64,000 nt of DNA. Origin: an uncultured Lachnospiraceae bacterium (GTDB lineage Bacteria > Bacillota > Clostridia > Lachnospirales > Lachnospiraceae). The notes under the pieces are model-generated. The model did no database searches. It saw only the letters and a list, made by a program, of their open reading frames with translations, and was not told the origin of the DNA. The stretch spans positions 51,715 to 115,714 of the forward strand of contig CANPTH010000004.1 of NCBI GenBank assembly GCA_947576945.1, given 5' to 3'. Position numbers and translations under genes: made by a program. Positions 9,398 through 18,752 of this stretch are shown piece after piece (the first letter of the stretch is position 1; each line of letters opens with the position of its first letter).

Positions 9398-10732
9398 ATG
9401 ACAAAGCAACAGGAAAGAATATACAGGGCTTTCTTATATACAATACTTGCTGCCGCAGTGATTGCGCTTACGATAGCGGTATATCTGGCTTATTGGGATA
9501 AAATTCCGTCAACCATTAAGATCCGTGCAGGTGTGGAACAGGAGCTTGATTTCAAGGTGCCGGTATCGGGAAAGATTTATCGTGTAAAAGAAGAAGATGC
9601 GGCGCCGGTCGCTTCCCTGCCGGATCATACGGAGGGAGAGGGGACAAAACAGGCGGCAGGAGATAGAGCCGACGACACGGAGAGTATTCCGATAGATTTT
9701 GCACATAAAGTGAGAGTCAAGGCGAATGCCATTGATACTTATAAGATGGATCTGAAACTCTTCGGGGTAATCCCTTATAAAAATGTGGATGTAGAGGTGA
9801 TTCAGGATAAACTGCTCACACCTTCGGGAATTCCTATCGGTATTTATGTGAAAACAAGCGGAGTATTGGTGGTTGGAATCGGGGAGTTCGAAAACAGTGA
9901 GGGAAAGAAAGTGTCGCCTGCAAAATATGCGCTGCAGAAGGGAGATTATATTCTGCAGGTAAATAATGAGATGGTGGAAAATAAAAAGCACTTTATCGGA
10001 ATGGTGGAGGCATCCGAAGGAGAGAGTATGGTGCTGTCAATCAAGCGGAATGGCGAAGTAACGGATATTATGGTAACGCCGGAGGCCAACCAGAATCAGG
10101 AATGGAAGATGGGGATCTGGATCAGGGATAACGCACAGGGCATAGGAACCATGACTTACGAGGCTGCTGACAGTTCTTTCGGAGCGCTGGGACATGGCAT
10201 CAACGATGTGGATACTTCTCTGCTGATGAATCTGGAGGAAGGGACGCTGTACAGGACGGAGATCGTAGGGATCACCAGAGGCTCAAACGGCAGTCCCGGT
10301 GAGCTGACGGGTTATATCGAATATGATAGTGATAATGTGATCGGTGAGATCACGGAAAACACAGAGGAAGGTATTTTTGGGATATGTGATGAAGAGGTGG
10401 GAGCGGCATCGGTCTTTGAACCGATTCCGATCGCACTTAAGCAGGAGATTGAAATGGGACCGGCACAGATCATTTGTTCGGTTACCGGGGAGCCGGAGTT
10501 CTACGATGTGGAGATCGTGGAGGTGAATCTGGATCGGGATAATATCAACAGAGGAATTGTAGTGAAGGTGGTAGATGAGAAACTGCTGACGCTGACCGGC
10601 GGGATCATTCAGGGAATGAGCGGCAGTCCGATCATTCAGAACGGTAAGCTGGTGGGGGCGGTAACTCACGTACTGGTACAGGATTCCACGCGGGGATATG
10701 GAATTTTTATTGAAGAAATGCTGGGACATTGA
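9398..10732 (+). CDS. spoIVB: SpoIVB peptidase (stage IV sporulation protein B)
   Basis: 444 aa from the ATG. It has one N-terminal transmembrane segment (about residues 15-35), a PDZ domain (about residues 150-230, GIPIGIYVKTSGVLV to ILQVNNEMVENKKHF), and a C-terminal S55 serine peptidase domain. That domain holds the catalytic His in ALGHGINDVDT and the nucleophile Ser in GMSGSPIIQNG. In sporulation it is secreted from the forespore and triggers pro-sigma-K processing. In-frame starts further upstream (TTG 9380 and earlier) are possible. It is normally followed directly by spo0A; here 470 bp intervene. Confidence 0.95.
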   Translation: MTKQQERIYRAFLYTILAAAVIALTIAVYLAYWDKIPSTIKIRAGVEQELDFKVPVSGKIYRVKEEDAAPVASLPDHTEGEGTKQAAGDRADDTESIPIDFAHKVRVKANAIDTYKMDLKLFGVIPYKNVDVEVIQDKLLTPSGIPIGIYVKTSGVLVVGIGEFENSEGKKVSPAKYALQKGDYILQVNNEMVENKKHFIGMVEASEGESMVLSIKRNGEVTDIMVTPEANQNQEWKMGIWIRDNAQGIGTMTYEAADSSFGALGHGINDVDTSLLMNLEEGTLYRTEIVGITRGSNGSPGELTGYIEYDSDNVIGEITENTEEGIFGICDEEVGAASVFEPIPIALKQEIEMGPAQIICSVTGEPEFYDVEIVEVNLDRDNINRGIVVKVVDEKLLTLTGGIIQGMSGSPIIQNGKLVGAVTHVLVQDSTRGYGIFIEEMLGH

Positions 10733-11202
10733 TAAAATTTATCCGACAGTTTTATCTGGATGGCTATGGCCTGCTTCCCGATGATCTGCGGCGCATGGTG
10801 TCTCTTCAACTCTCTGGCGGTGGGAAAAGAGACGAAGGGCGGCCAGACCGTGCTAAACGGCCAGGAAGGCAGGCGGCGGCTATATGAAGATTATTGTTGA
10901 GATGCTTCAGGAATACAATGCCACAAAAGAAAATGCAGTGATAAAATTACAGGCGAAATTCCCCCAAAACGCCGGACTGGCGGCGGAAATCGTGGAGAAA
11001 TACTGGCAGGAGAACTGAGTTGTGCGATGCCTTAATATTCCATAGTATTCTTCTATTGTTTATAATGGTTTATGTCGGAACGCGTCAGCAGACCGACGGG
11101 AAATATGTTGGAATTGTATGAATAAGGTTACTGTCTGGTATGAATGTGCATTCTTATGGAACAGCGACGGCAGCGGACCAGTAAGAAGATGGAGGAGTAC
11201 TT
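10733..11202. other. Low-coding gap between spoIVB and the truncated spo0A
   Basis: 470 bp with no recognised gene. The first 150 bp are GC-rich, with overlapping short frames that look like decayed coding sequence. A 44-codon ORF (10884-11018, listed separately) follows, then an AT-richer stretch that probably carries the spo0A promoter. An in-frame TAA at 11182-11184 shows the spo0A frame does not extend upstream. Confidence 0.6.
10884..11018 (+). CDS. Possible 44-aa protein of unknown function
   Basis: ATG to TGA, 44 residues beginning MKIIVEMLQEYNATKENA and ending EIVEKYWQEN. It is helical and well balanced in composition, which is more coding-like than its surroundings. The ribosome binding site is weak (GGCGG region). 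It could be a small gene or the end of a decayed larger one. I do not recognise the family. Confidence 0.3.
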   Translation: MKIIVEMLQEYNATKENAVIKLQAKFPQNAGLAAEIVEKYWQEN

Positions 11203-11721
11203 ATGGAGACATTAAACATGACAGCGGCGAGAGATCAAAAACAATTTTACAAACTTCTGGATAATCTGATCAATACAAACAAAGAATTCCAGATTATGAT
11301 AACGGTTCCTTCGGGGACAAAAGAAACAGATGTATCGGAGAAAGACGCGGCTTTGCCTTCTTTTCTGACAAGAGATCTTGAAAAGGATGTGACGGATATG
11401 ATCCATGAGATTGGTGTACCGGCGCATATCAAGGGTTATCAGTATCTGCGGGAGGCGATCATGATGTCGGTGGACGATGTGGAAATGCTGGGATCGATCA
11501 CGAAAGTGCTGTACCCGACCATCGCGAAGAAATATCAGACTACGCCCAGCCGGGTGGAGCGCGCCATCCGTCACGCGATTGAGGTTGCATGGTCCAGAGG
11601 AAGGATGGAGACGTTGGACGCCCTGTTTGGTTATACCATCAATACCGGCAAGGGCAAGCCCACCAACTCGGAGTTTATCGCCCTGATCGCGGATAAGATC
11701 AGACTGCAGTACAGGCATTGA
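11203..11721 (+). CDS. spo0A: Spo0A-like regulator with receiver domain mostly deleted
   Basis: 172 aa, against about 260-270 for full Spo0A. Residues about 62-172 are a complete Spo0A effector domain ([20 protein letters not shown], then [18 protein letters not shown] and [17 protein letters not shown]). Residues 1-32 ([26 protein letters not shown]) still align with the first beta strand and helix of the receiver. The rest of the receiver, including the phosphoacceptor Asp and the later Thr/Lys sites, is missing, and one of the paired acidic residues is Arg. A strong GGAGG precedes the ATG, and an in-frame TAA 7 codons upstream excludes a longer N-terminus. The frame is intact. It may act without phosphorylation or be a decaying master regulator; a second, full spo0A elsewhere cannot be excluded. 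Confidence 0.9.
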   Translation: METLNMTAARDQKQFYKLLDNLINTNKEFQIMITVPSGTKETDVSEKDAALPSFLTRDLEKDVTDMIHEIGVPAHIKGYQYLREAIMMSVDDVEMLGSITKVLYPTIAKKYQTTPSRVERAIRHAIEVAWSRGRMETLDALFGYTINTGKGKPTNSEFIALIADKIRLQYRH

Positions 11722-11819
11722 TATTTTTCAAAATAAGCCTTTTATTGCCATCCAAAATGCTGTATAATAAAGGTTAATGACTGGAGAAGACAGGACAATT
11801 TATATTTTGGAGGGTTAGC

Positions 11820-13265
11820 ATGAAAAATATTTTGTTTGTTGCATCGGAAGGGGTTCCTTTTATTAAGACAGGAGGTTTGGCAGATGTGATCGGCTCTTTG
11901 CCGAAATGTATTGACAGAGAATACTTTGATATCCGGGTGATTCTTCCCAAATATACCTGTATGAAACAGGAGATGAAGGATAAACTCACCTATAAGACAC
12001 ATTTTTATATGGACTTCCACTGGAAAGAGGAGTATGTAGGCATCCTGGAGGCAGAGGTTGAAGGGGTGAAATATTATTTCATCGACAACGAGAGCTTCTT
12101 TGGCGGTTTTAAGCCTTACAGTGACAACGCTTTATTTGAGATCGAGAAATATGCATTTTTCTGTAAGGCGGCGCTGTCGATCCTGCCGGTGATCGATTTC
12201 AGGCCGGATCTGATTCACTGTCACGACTGGCAGACAGGACTGATTCCCGTGTATTTGAAGGAGCGGTTCCAGGGCGGCGATTTCTACAGGGGCATCAAGA
12301 CGGTGATGACGATACATAACCTGAAATTCCAGGGGAAATGGAGTGTTAAAGAGGTTAAGGAGATCACGGGGCTGCCGGATTACTTCTTTACTTCGGATAA
12401 GCTGGAGGCTTATAAGGATGCCAATCTCTTAAAGGGCGGTCTTGTATATGCGGATGCGATCACAACGGTCAGCGATACTTATGCGGAAGAGATCAAGACA
12501 GCTTTCTACGGCGAAGGATTAGACGGTCTGATGCGCGCGAGAGCGGCGGATCTGCGTGGTATTGTCAACGGGGTAGATTACACGGATTTCAGTCCGGAAG
12601 TAGATACGAACATCGAGTTCAATTACAATGCGGTGAACTTCCGTAAGGAGAAAGTGAAGAACAAACGCGCCCTGCAGGCGGAGCTGGGATTGAACCAGGA
12701 TGACAAGGCGATGATGATCGGTATCGTATCTCGCCTGACAGACCAGAAGGGCTTCGACCTGATCGCTTATGTGATGGATGAGCTTTGTCAGGACAATGTA
12801 CAGATCGTGGTGCTGGGAACCGGCCAGGAGCAGTACGAGAATATGTTCCGTCACTTTGACTGGAAATATCACGGTAAGGTATCGGCCAACATTTATTACT
12901 CTGATGCACTGTCCCATAAAATCTACGCGGCCAGCGACGCGTTCCTGATGCCTTCGCTCTTTGAACCCTGCGGTTTAAGCCAGCTGATGTCCCTGCGTTA
13001 CGGCACGGTACCGATTGTGCGTGAGACAGGCGGCCTGAAGGATACGGTGGCGCCTTACAATGAATATGAGGGAAGTGGTACAGGATTCAGCTTTAAGAAT
13101 TATAATGCTCATGAGATGCTTGGTACAATTCGCTATGCGGAGCATATCTATTATGACAAGAAGCGTGAGTGGAATAAGATTGTAGATCGGGCCATGGCAG
13201 TTGACTTCTCATGGCATGTTTCAGCCAGGAAATATCAGGAGATGTATGACTGGTTGATCGGATAA
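11820..13265 (+). CDS. glgA: Glycogen synthase (ADP-glucose, GT5)
   Basis: 481 aa GT-B enzyme. The ADP-glucose binding motif KTGGLADVIGSLP is at the N-terminus. A C-terminal GT domain has GIVSRLTDQKGFDL and MPSLFEPCGLSQLMSLRYG, which carries the catalytic Glu. It extends alpha-1,4-glucan using ADP-glucose made by GlgC/GlgD, whose genes are 25 kb away at 37.7-40.1 kb. A GGAGGG ribosome binding site precedes the ATG. Confidence 0.97.
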   Translation: MKNILFVASEGVPFIKTGGLADVIGSLPKCIDREYFDIRVILPKYTCMKQEMKDKLTYKTHFYMDFHWKEEYVGILEAEVEGVKYYFIDNESFFGGFKPYSDNALFEIEKYAFFCKAALSILPVIDFRPDLIHCHDWQTGLIPVYLKERFQGGDFYRGIKTVMTIHNLKFQGKWSVKEVKEITGLPDYFFTSDKLEAYKDANLLKGGLVYADAITTVSDTYAEEIKTAFYGEGLDGLMRARAADLRGIVNGVDYTDFSPEVDTNIEFNYNAVNFRKEKVKNKRALQAELGLNQDDKAMMIGIVSRLTDQKGFDLIAYVMDELCQDNVQIVVLGTGQEQYENMFRHFDWKYHGKVSANIYYSDALSHKIYAASDAFLMPSLFEPCGLSQLMSLRYGTVPIVRETGGLKDTVAPYNEYEGSGTGFSFKNYNAHEMLGTIRYAEHIYYDKKREWNKIVDRAMAVDFSWHVSARKYQEMYDWLIG

Positions 13266-13286
13266 CCGGATCAGGGAAAGTGATAG

Positions 13287-13355
13287 CGGAGCAAGCTGTG
13301 GAACTTGTCAGGACAGGATGTGGGGATTGTCTGACAGGCTGACGGGCTTGCTCCG
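13287..13355. other. Long two-tier hairpin between glgA and the spoVB-like gene
   Basis: The outer arms CGGAGCAAGC (13287-13296) and GCTTGCTCCG (13346-13355) are a perfect 10-bp inverted repeat. Inside, GTCA and GACA (13307-13315, one bulged G) pair with TGTC and TGAC (13328-13335). No T-run follows directly, so it is not a standard terminator. It could be a processing or attenuation structure, or a small RNA. Confidence 0.55.
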
Positions 13356-13417
13356 ATATCTTGCATTGGTCTGAATTTTTAACCATGTAGAAGCTTGTTG
13401 GCAGCTCGGAGGTGTGC

Positions 13418-15049
13418 ATGGGCGGACAAAAGAAACAGAATAATTTTGTGCTGCAGGCGGGGATTCTGGCAGCGGCTGGTATGATCGTCAGGGTGATCAG
13501 CCTGATCTACCGCAGTCCGCTTTTGAGTATCATTGGTCTGGAGGGAAACGGGTACTACAGTGAAGCGATGAATATCTATACGATCATCCTGCTGATCTCT
13601 TCCTACAGTATTCCATCGGCGATCTCCAAAGTGATTGCACAGAAAATGGCCTTTAAAGAATATCTGAATGCGCAGCGGGTCTTTCGGTGTGCACTTTTTT
13701 ATGTTTTGATCGTAGGTGGAGTGGCTTCGATCATTACCTTTGTGGCGGCGCCCTGGCTTGTGGGGGAGCATTCGGTGGTGGCCCTTCGGGTGCTGGCTCC
13801 AACGATTTTTTTCTCAGGATTTTTAGGGGTATTCCGCGGATATTTTCAGGCTCACGGGTCGATGATGCATACGTCCCTGTCTCAGATTTTAGAACAGATT
13901 CTGAATGCTGTGGTCAGCATTTTGGCAGCCTGGCTGCTGATGAAGACGGTGGCAGAGAGCAGTCAGACCACGCAGGCCGTCTATGGCGCCGCCGGCAGTG
14001 CTTTGGGAACGGGGGCCGGTGTTGTGTCGGCGCTCCTGTTCATGTCGGCTATGTATGTATTGAACCGTAAGATGATTGACAGACGGGTGCGGTACGACCG
14101 GACGAAAACTACGGAAAGTTACGGAGAGATCATCAGGACGCTCTTTACTGTGGTTACGCCTTTTATCCTGAGTACTTTTATATATAACTGTTCCACCGTG
14201 GTAAATATGGAGATTTATAAGTGGATTCTTATAAAATTCAAGGATGTGGATTATGTAACGGCTGCTATTGATTATGGGATCTTTTCCACACAGGCAGTAT
14301 CGGTAGTCAATATACCGATTGCCATTGCATCGGCAATGTCTTCGGCGATGATACCGGGGGTTTCTGCTGCTTTTATCAGAAAAGAATTCAAAAAGACTAG
14401 GAAGCAGGTGACGAAAGCTGTCCGTATGACGATGTTGGTTTCCATACCGGCGGCCATAGGACTTGCCCTTCTGGCGCAGCCTGTGATGCAGTTTATCTTT
14501 CCACAGAAAGATTCGCTGGAGAAGGCGTCAGGATTGCTGGCAGCGCTGTCGGTCTCTGTGATTCTGTATGGTCTATCCACCCTGACAAATGCGATCCTGC
14601 AGGGGATCGGTAAAGTGAATACACCGGTGATTCATGCGGCCGTCGCGTTGGTGATTCAGGTGGCGGCCCTGGTTGGCATGCTGTTGTACACGGAGCTGAA
14701 CCTGTACGCACTGGTATGCGCCAATATCGTCTATTCGCTGGTAGTGTGTGTCCTGAACCATATTTCAGTAAGAAAACATCTGAAATATAAGCAGGAGATG
14801 ATGAAGACTTTTATCAAACCGCTGGTTTCAGCCGTGGTGATGGGGGCTGTGGCATTCGGTGTCTATCACGGATTGTATCTGGTGCTGCCGGTGAGCCGGA
14901 TTGTGCTTTTGATCGCCATTGGGCTGGGAGCCTGTGTGTATTTTGTGATGATTCTCTTTATCGGCGGTGTGAATGAGCAGGAGCTGCGTGCTTTTCCGAA
15001 GGGAGCCATGCTGGTGCATGCGGCGAAGAAAATGCGTCTGTTAAAATAG
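13418..15049 (+). CDS. SpoVB-like polysaccharide/lipid flippase (MVF/PST superfamily)
   Basis: 543 aa, very hydrophobic, with about 14 predicted membrane helices. The first half has the family pattern (GILAAAGMIVRVISLIYRSP, LGVFRGYFQAHGSM). B. subtilis SpoVB is a lipid II flippase homologue needed for spore cortex; clostridial genomes carry several paralogues, so the specific role is not assigned. Start: GGAGG at 13408-13412 is placed for the ATG at 13418, not the GTG at 13412. Confidence 0.85.
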   Translation: MGGQKKQNNFVLQAGILAAAGMIVRVISLIYRSPLLSIIGLEGNGYYSEAMNIYTIILLISSYSIPSAISKVIAQKMAFKEYLNAQRVFRCALFYVLIVGGVASIITFVAAPWLVGEHSVVALRVLAPTIFFSGFLGVFRGYFQAHGSMMHTSLSQILEQILNAVVSILAAWLLMKTVAESSQTTQAVYGAAGSALGTGAGVVSALLFMSAMYVLNRKMIDRRVRYDRTKTTESYGEIIRTLFTVVTPFILSTFIYNCSTVVNMEIYKWILIKFKDVDYVTAAIDYGIFSTQAVSVVNIPIAIASAMSSAMIPGVSAAFIRKEFKKTRKQVTKAVRMTMLVSIPAAIGLALLAQPVMQFIFPQKDSLEKASGLLAALSVSVILYGLSTLTNAILQGIGKVNTPVIHAAVALVIQVAALVGMLLYTELNLYALVCANIVYSLVVCVLNHISVRKHLKYKQEMMKTFIKPLVSAVVMGAVAFGVYHGLYLVLPVSRIVLLIAIGLGACVYFVMILFIGGVNEQELRAFPKGAMLVHAAKKMRLLK

Positions 15050-15113
15050 TCTGAGAAGCATTCAGAGAATGGCGAATCAAAAATAAAACAGAAAAATACA
15101 GATTACGGGAATA

Positions 15114-15158
15114 AATGATTGTCCAAATACAAATACTGTTTGCGACAATCATTTTTTA
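15114..15158 (+). terminator. Rho-independent terminator after the spoVB-like gene
   Basis: AATGATTGTC (15114-15123) pairs with GACAATCATT (15144-15153), with four more pairs (CAAA/TTTG) inside, followed by a T6 run. It ends only about 20 bases before the ATG of the next gene. Confidence 0.85.
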
Positions 15159-15177
15159 TTTCAGGAGGTAAGATCAT

Positions 15178-15363
15178 ATGGCAAATTTATCTGAGTTGGA
15201 TTTACAGAATCTTCGTCACCTTATGGGCGGCTACGACGTAACACACTGTAAGATGAAGGAGTATGCAGAGTGTGCATCTGACACGAAAGTCAAGCAGTTC
15301 TTCGAGAAAGGCGCACAGTCCGCAATGCAGAATAAGCAGCAGCTGATGGAGTATTTAAGATAA
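15178..15363 (+). CDS. Small CotF-like spore coat protein
   Basis: 61 aa, helical, beginning MANLSELDLQNLRHLMGGYD. It resembles the N-terminal part of CotF-type coat proteins seen in clostridia. The gene has a strong CAGGAGG ribosome binding site and lies 79 bp upstream of a second coat-like gene, so the two may be two halves of one functional unit. The function is inferred from similarity only. Confidence 0.65.
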   Translation: MANLSELDLQNLRHLMGGYDVTHCKMKEYAECASDTKVKQFFEKGAQSAMQNKQQLMEYLR

Positions 15364-15442
15364 TACAGGCTGTGGAAGGTTATAAGACACATGGCTGACC
15401 AGGAAGTAAACTATAGTTTGAAAGAATAAAGGAGACCCTATT

Positions 15443-15703
15443 ATGCAGATGGAAGAGAAGACAATGGTAGCGGATACGCTGACAGGAATTAATGGAGAAC
15501 TGGTGCGTTTCGGAGAGATGATTGCGCAGACGGAAAATAAGGAGTTGAAGCAGACTTTAAAACAGTTCCGTAATGCCTGTGAGCAGTCCCAGGAGGAGTT
15601 GTACCAGATCGCGCGTGAGAAATCCTATTATGTGCCGGCAGCAAAAGCGACGCAGGAAGAGATCGCGCATGTGAGATCCCTGTTTACGTCCAGCACGCTT
15701 TAA
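15443..15703 (+). CDS. CotF-family spore coat protein
   Basis: 86 aa, helical, with the ending typical of CotF-like proteins (YQIAREKSYYVPAAKATQEE). It has an AAAGGAG ribosome binding site. It pairs with the small gene upstream. CotF-type proteins are spore coat components related to ferritin-like helical bundles. Probably expressed late in sporulation, but no sigma-K promoter was assigned. Confidence 0.75.
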   Translation: MQMEEKTMVADTLTGINGELVRFGEMIAQTENKELKQTLKQFRNACEQSQEELYQIAREKSYYVPAAKATQEEIAHVRSLFTSSTL

Positions 15704-15714
15704 TCTGATTTACG

Positions 15715-15764
15715 ATCCCCATGAAGAATCGGTCCGTGCCGGACAGATCCTTCATGGGGATTTA
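15715..15764. terminator. Bidirectional terminator between the coat gene and rqcH
   Basis: ATCCCCATGAAG (15715-15726) and CTTCATGGGGAT (15750-15761) form a 12-bp stem with a short T-rich flank. It serves the convergent coat gene and rqcH. Confidence 0.75.
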
Positions 15765-15801
15765 TGTCAGCCTGCTGCTTCCTGTTGGTGACGAGGTGTT
15801 A

Positions 15802-17538
15802 TTACATGACTTGCTGGATGGCGGAGATATCCGAATCGATGGCCATCGAAAAGTTGGTATAGTATACCACGAAGCCGGGTTTGGAACCAGCAGGCTTCTT
15901 TACGTGCTTTTTCTGAATATAGTCGATCTCTACCTTGGCCTGTTCACGCCCTTTGGAATAGTAGGCGGCCAGACGGGCAGCTTCCTCGAATGTGCGGTCG
16001 GGCAGTTCCTGGCCCTCTGTTTTAACGATCACATGGGAACCGGCCTTTTTCTTGGCGTGAAACCACCAGTCATTGCCGGTGGCGAACCTGAAGGTCAGCT
16101 CGTCGTTCTGGAAATTATTTTTGCCGACATACATATGGAAGCCGTCGCTGCTGATATAGTGAAAAGGTCTGCTGGTGATTTTCGCTTTCTTAGCGCCGCC
16201 TTTTCTGCGGATATAACCACTCTCGATCAATTCTTCCTTGATCTGGACCAGATCTTCTTCCTGCATGGCGATATCCAGAGCGGCCAGGATAGATTCCAGA
16301 TGCTCGATTTCTTCTTTGACCTGTACTGTCAATTCTGAAAGCGCTTCGTAAGTGCGTTTCAGTTTTCCGTATTTCTCGAAATATTTCTGCGCGTTCTCCT
16401 GTGGACTGAGGGTGGGATCAAGCGGGATCGTGATCATCTCATTTGTATAGTAGTTCAGGGCTTCCATGGACTTGGAATCGGGTGTTATGTTATAACCGTA
16501 GGTATTGATCAACTCTCCGTATACTTTGTATTTGTCTTTTTTCTCAGTATCCTGCATCTGTTTCAGCTGCAGGTCATATTTCTTGACATTGCGCTCCAGA
16601 GCTGTCTGCACGATCTTGCGCAGGTCCACGGACTTCTGCCGGATACGCGTTACCATACTGCGTTCGGCGTAATACTGCTCCAGAACGGCGCTGATGGAGT
16701 CGTAGGTCCGGCTGGTCTTGTCTGCATAAAGCGTCAACGGCAGAGCGGCAAATTCTATGGGTTCCTGACCGTTATAGATAATGGAGGGGGTAAAAGTATC
16801 TGTTATGATATGTTGTAATATATCGGTGAGTGTGTCATATAAGGATTGCAGCACAGTATCTTCCAGTACATTGGCAGGCAGGTCGGCATCCATACCGGAA
16901 CGGTAGCAGATTTCCTGTGCCATGATGGGAGAAAGACCGGTATAGGAGGTGTAGAGCGCCTTATATACTGCCATGGGTTTTGCCCGCATATGATCGCAGA
17001 AGTTTACATAAGTTAACTGGAGCGGATCCCATTTATTCTGCGTCTGAGGGATGAAATAATCCCGTCCGGGCAGTACTTCACGGACGGAACTGACCATACC
17101 GGAAATATGCTTGATACTGTCGATGATCATATCTTTGCTGTCACAGAAGATGATATTACTGTGTTTGCCCATTACCTCGATGATCAGTTTCTTACGGCAG
17201 AGGTCGCCTAATTCGTTCAGGTGTTCCAGTTCCAGGCGGATGATTCGTTCCAGTCCTGGTTGGGAGACATCCAGTATGCGGGCATTCTGCAGGTGTTTGC
17301 GCAGCAGCATGCAGAATCCGGGTGCAGTCATGGGACTGGGTTTGTTGCCGTGTGTCAGATAGACTAAGGGCAGGGAGGCATCTGCGGACAGAAGAAGTCT
17401 GTACTGTGAGCCGTTATTTTTAACAGTCAGCAGAAGCTCATCATTCTCGGGCTGAGCGATCTTGTAGATTCGGCCGCCGGTGAGAGTCTGTCTGAGCTCC
17501 GATACGATATTTGCAATGGTAATTCCGTCAAAAGCCAT
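15802..17538 (-). CDS. rqcH: Rqc2/NFACT ribosome quality control protein RqcH
   Basis: 578 aa. The NFACT-N domain starts MAFDGITIANIVSEL, coiled-coil arms occupy about residues 250-430, and the C-terminal NFACT-R domain contains the family segment ATGNDWWFHAKKKAGSHVIV. It binds obstructed 50S subunits and adds poly-Ala tails to stalled nascent chains; older names are fibronectin-binding protein FbpA/YloA. The AAGGAGG upstream of CAT at 17536-17538 fixes the start, 22 residues inside the longer open frame. Confidence 0.95.
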   Translation of the reverse strand: MAFDGITIANIVSELRQTLTGGRIYKIAQPENDELLLTVKNNGSQYRLLLSADASLPLVYLTHGNKPSPMTAPGFCMLLRKHLQNARILDVSQPGLERIIRLELEHLNELGDLCRKKLIIEVMGKHSNIIFCDSKDMIIDSIKHISGMVSSVREVLPGRDYFIPQTQNKWDPLQLTYVNFCDHMRAKPMAVYKALYTSYTGLSPIMAQEICYRSGMDADLPANVLEDTVLQSLYDTLTDILQHIITDTFTPSIIYNGQEPIEFAALPLTLYADKTSRTYDSISAVLEQYYAERSMVTRIRQKSVDLRKIVQTALERNVKKYDLQLKQMQDTEKKDKYKVYGELINTYGYNITPDSKSMEALNYYTNEMITIPLDPTLSPQENAQKYFEKYGKLKRTYEALSELTVQVKEEIEHLESILAALDIAMQEEDLVQIKEELIESGYIRRKGGAKKAKITSRPFHYISSDGFHMYVGKNNFQNDELTFRFATGNDWWFHAKKKAGSHVIVKTEGQELPDRTFEEAARLAAYYSKGREQAKVEIDYIQKKHVKKPAGSKPGFVVYYTNFSMAIDSDISAIQQVM

Positions 17539-17779
17539 GATAGCGCCTCCTTTTATCTGAAAATCTTCCTGTTTTATTTTATAATAAGTACAGGGAATTT
17601 TCAACTTTCTTGACTACTACGGGTAATTAATCTATAATGAAATCTGTACGCACAGGCAGTTTGCCACGGGGACTGTCGGGGATGGTATCGTTATGGACAG
17701 TTAGATCGACGGACCGGATAACACAGACTGGCGGCAGGATACTGTGCCTGCACAACACAGGAAAGGCAAGTACACGACT

Positions 17780-18658
17780 ATGATAAAGAGTATGACTGGT
17801 TTCGGCAGATGTGAGATCGCCAGAGGAGAACGCAGGATCAGTGTAGAGATGAAGTCTGTCAATCACAGATATCTGGATGTGAGTATCAAGATGCCCAAGA
17901 AGCTGAATTCTTTCGAGGCGGCGATACGCAGTGAGCTGAAGAACCATATCCAGCGTGGGAAGGTGGATCTTTTTATTACGTATGAGGATTTCACGGAGTC
18001 TAACGTGTGCGTGAAATACAACAAAGAGCTTGCGGCGGAGTATATGATGTACTTGAACAGAATGGCGGAGGATTTTGCGCTGGAGAATGATATCCGCGTG
18101 TCTGCCCTGTCCAGGTATCCGGAAGTTTTAAGTATGGAAGAGCAGACGCTTGATGAAGAGGAGTTGTGGCAGCTTCTGGAGGAGGCGGTTAAGGGCGCCG
18201 CGGAAGGATTTGTGGAGACCAGGGTCAGAGAAGGAGAAAATCTGAAAAATGACCTGATCGGCAAGCTGGACGGCATGTTGGCGCATGTGGATTATATTAC
18301 GGATCGCTCTCCGCAGCTCATCACGGAGTACAAACAAAAGCTTCGGGATAAGGTGAAGGAACTTCTGGAGGATGCGAAGGTGGATGAGAGCCGTCTGCTG
18401 ATGGAGGTTACGATCTTCGCAGATAAAGTGTGCGTGGATGAGGAACTGGTGCGTCTGCGGAGTCATATTGAGACGACGAAAGAGAATCTGCAGCAGGGCG
18501 GCAGCATCGGACGTAAGCTGGATTTTATCGCTCAGGAGATGAATCGTGAGGCGAACACTATTTTGTCTAAGACCAGTGATCTGGAGATATCGAACCGCGC
18601 CATTGAGCTGAAGACGGAGATCGAGAAAGTGCGTGAGCAGATTCAAAACATTGAGTAA
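17780..18658 (+). CDS. YicC family endoribonuclease
   Basis: 292 aa, starting MIKSMTGFGRCE as in nearly all YicC proteins and ending with the DUF1732 C-terminal region (EMNREANTILSKTSD, ELKTEIEKVREQIQNIE). YicC-like proteins are RNases or RNase adaptors that affect sRNA decay. The longer frame from 17744 lacks the family start. It heads the yicC-remA-gmk-rpoZ group typical of Firmicutes. Confidence 0.92.
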   Translation: MIKSMTGFGRCEIARGERRISVEMKSVNHRYLDVSIKMPKKLNSFEAAIRSELKNHIQRGKVDLFITYEDFTESNVCVKYNKELAAEYMMYLNRMAEDFALENDIRVSALSRYPEVLSMEEQTLDEEELWQLLEEAVKGAAEGFVETRVREGENLKNDLIGKLDGMLAHVDYITDRSPQLITEYKQKLRDKVKELLEDAKVDESRLLMEVTIFADKVCVDEELVRLRSHIETTKENLQQGGSIGRKLDFIAQEMNREANTILSKTSDLEISNRAIELKTEIEKVREQIQNIE

Positions 18659-18752
18659 CAGCAGGTCTGGTTTGTTCTGACGGATGAAAGGGAGGAAGCT
18701 GACAGGGACGCAGACAGCGGCAGGATGCGGTGAGAAAGAGGGGCATTCGGAT

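Noticed and set aside
15721..16338. 205-aa plus-strand open frame over the 3' end of rqcH
   Set aside because: It is antisense to a well-conserved rqcH region, begins inside the terminator hairpin and has no ribosome binding site or family match.
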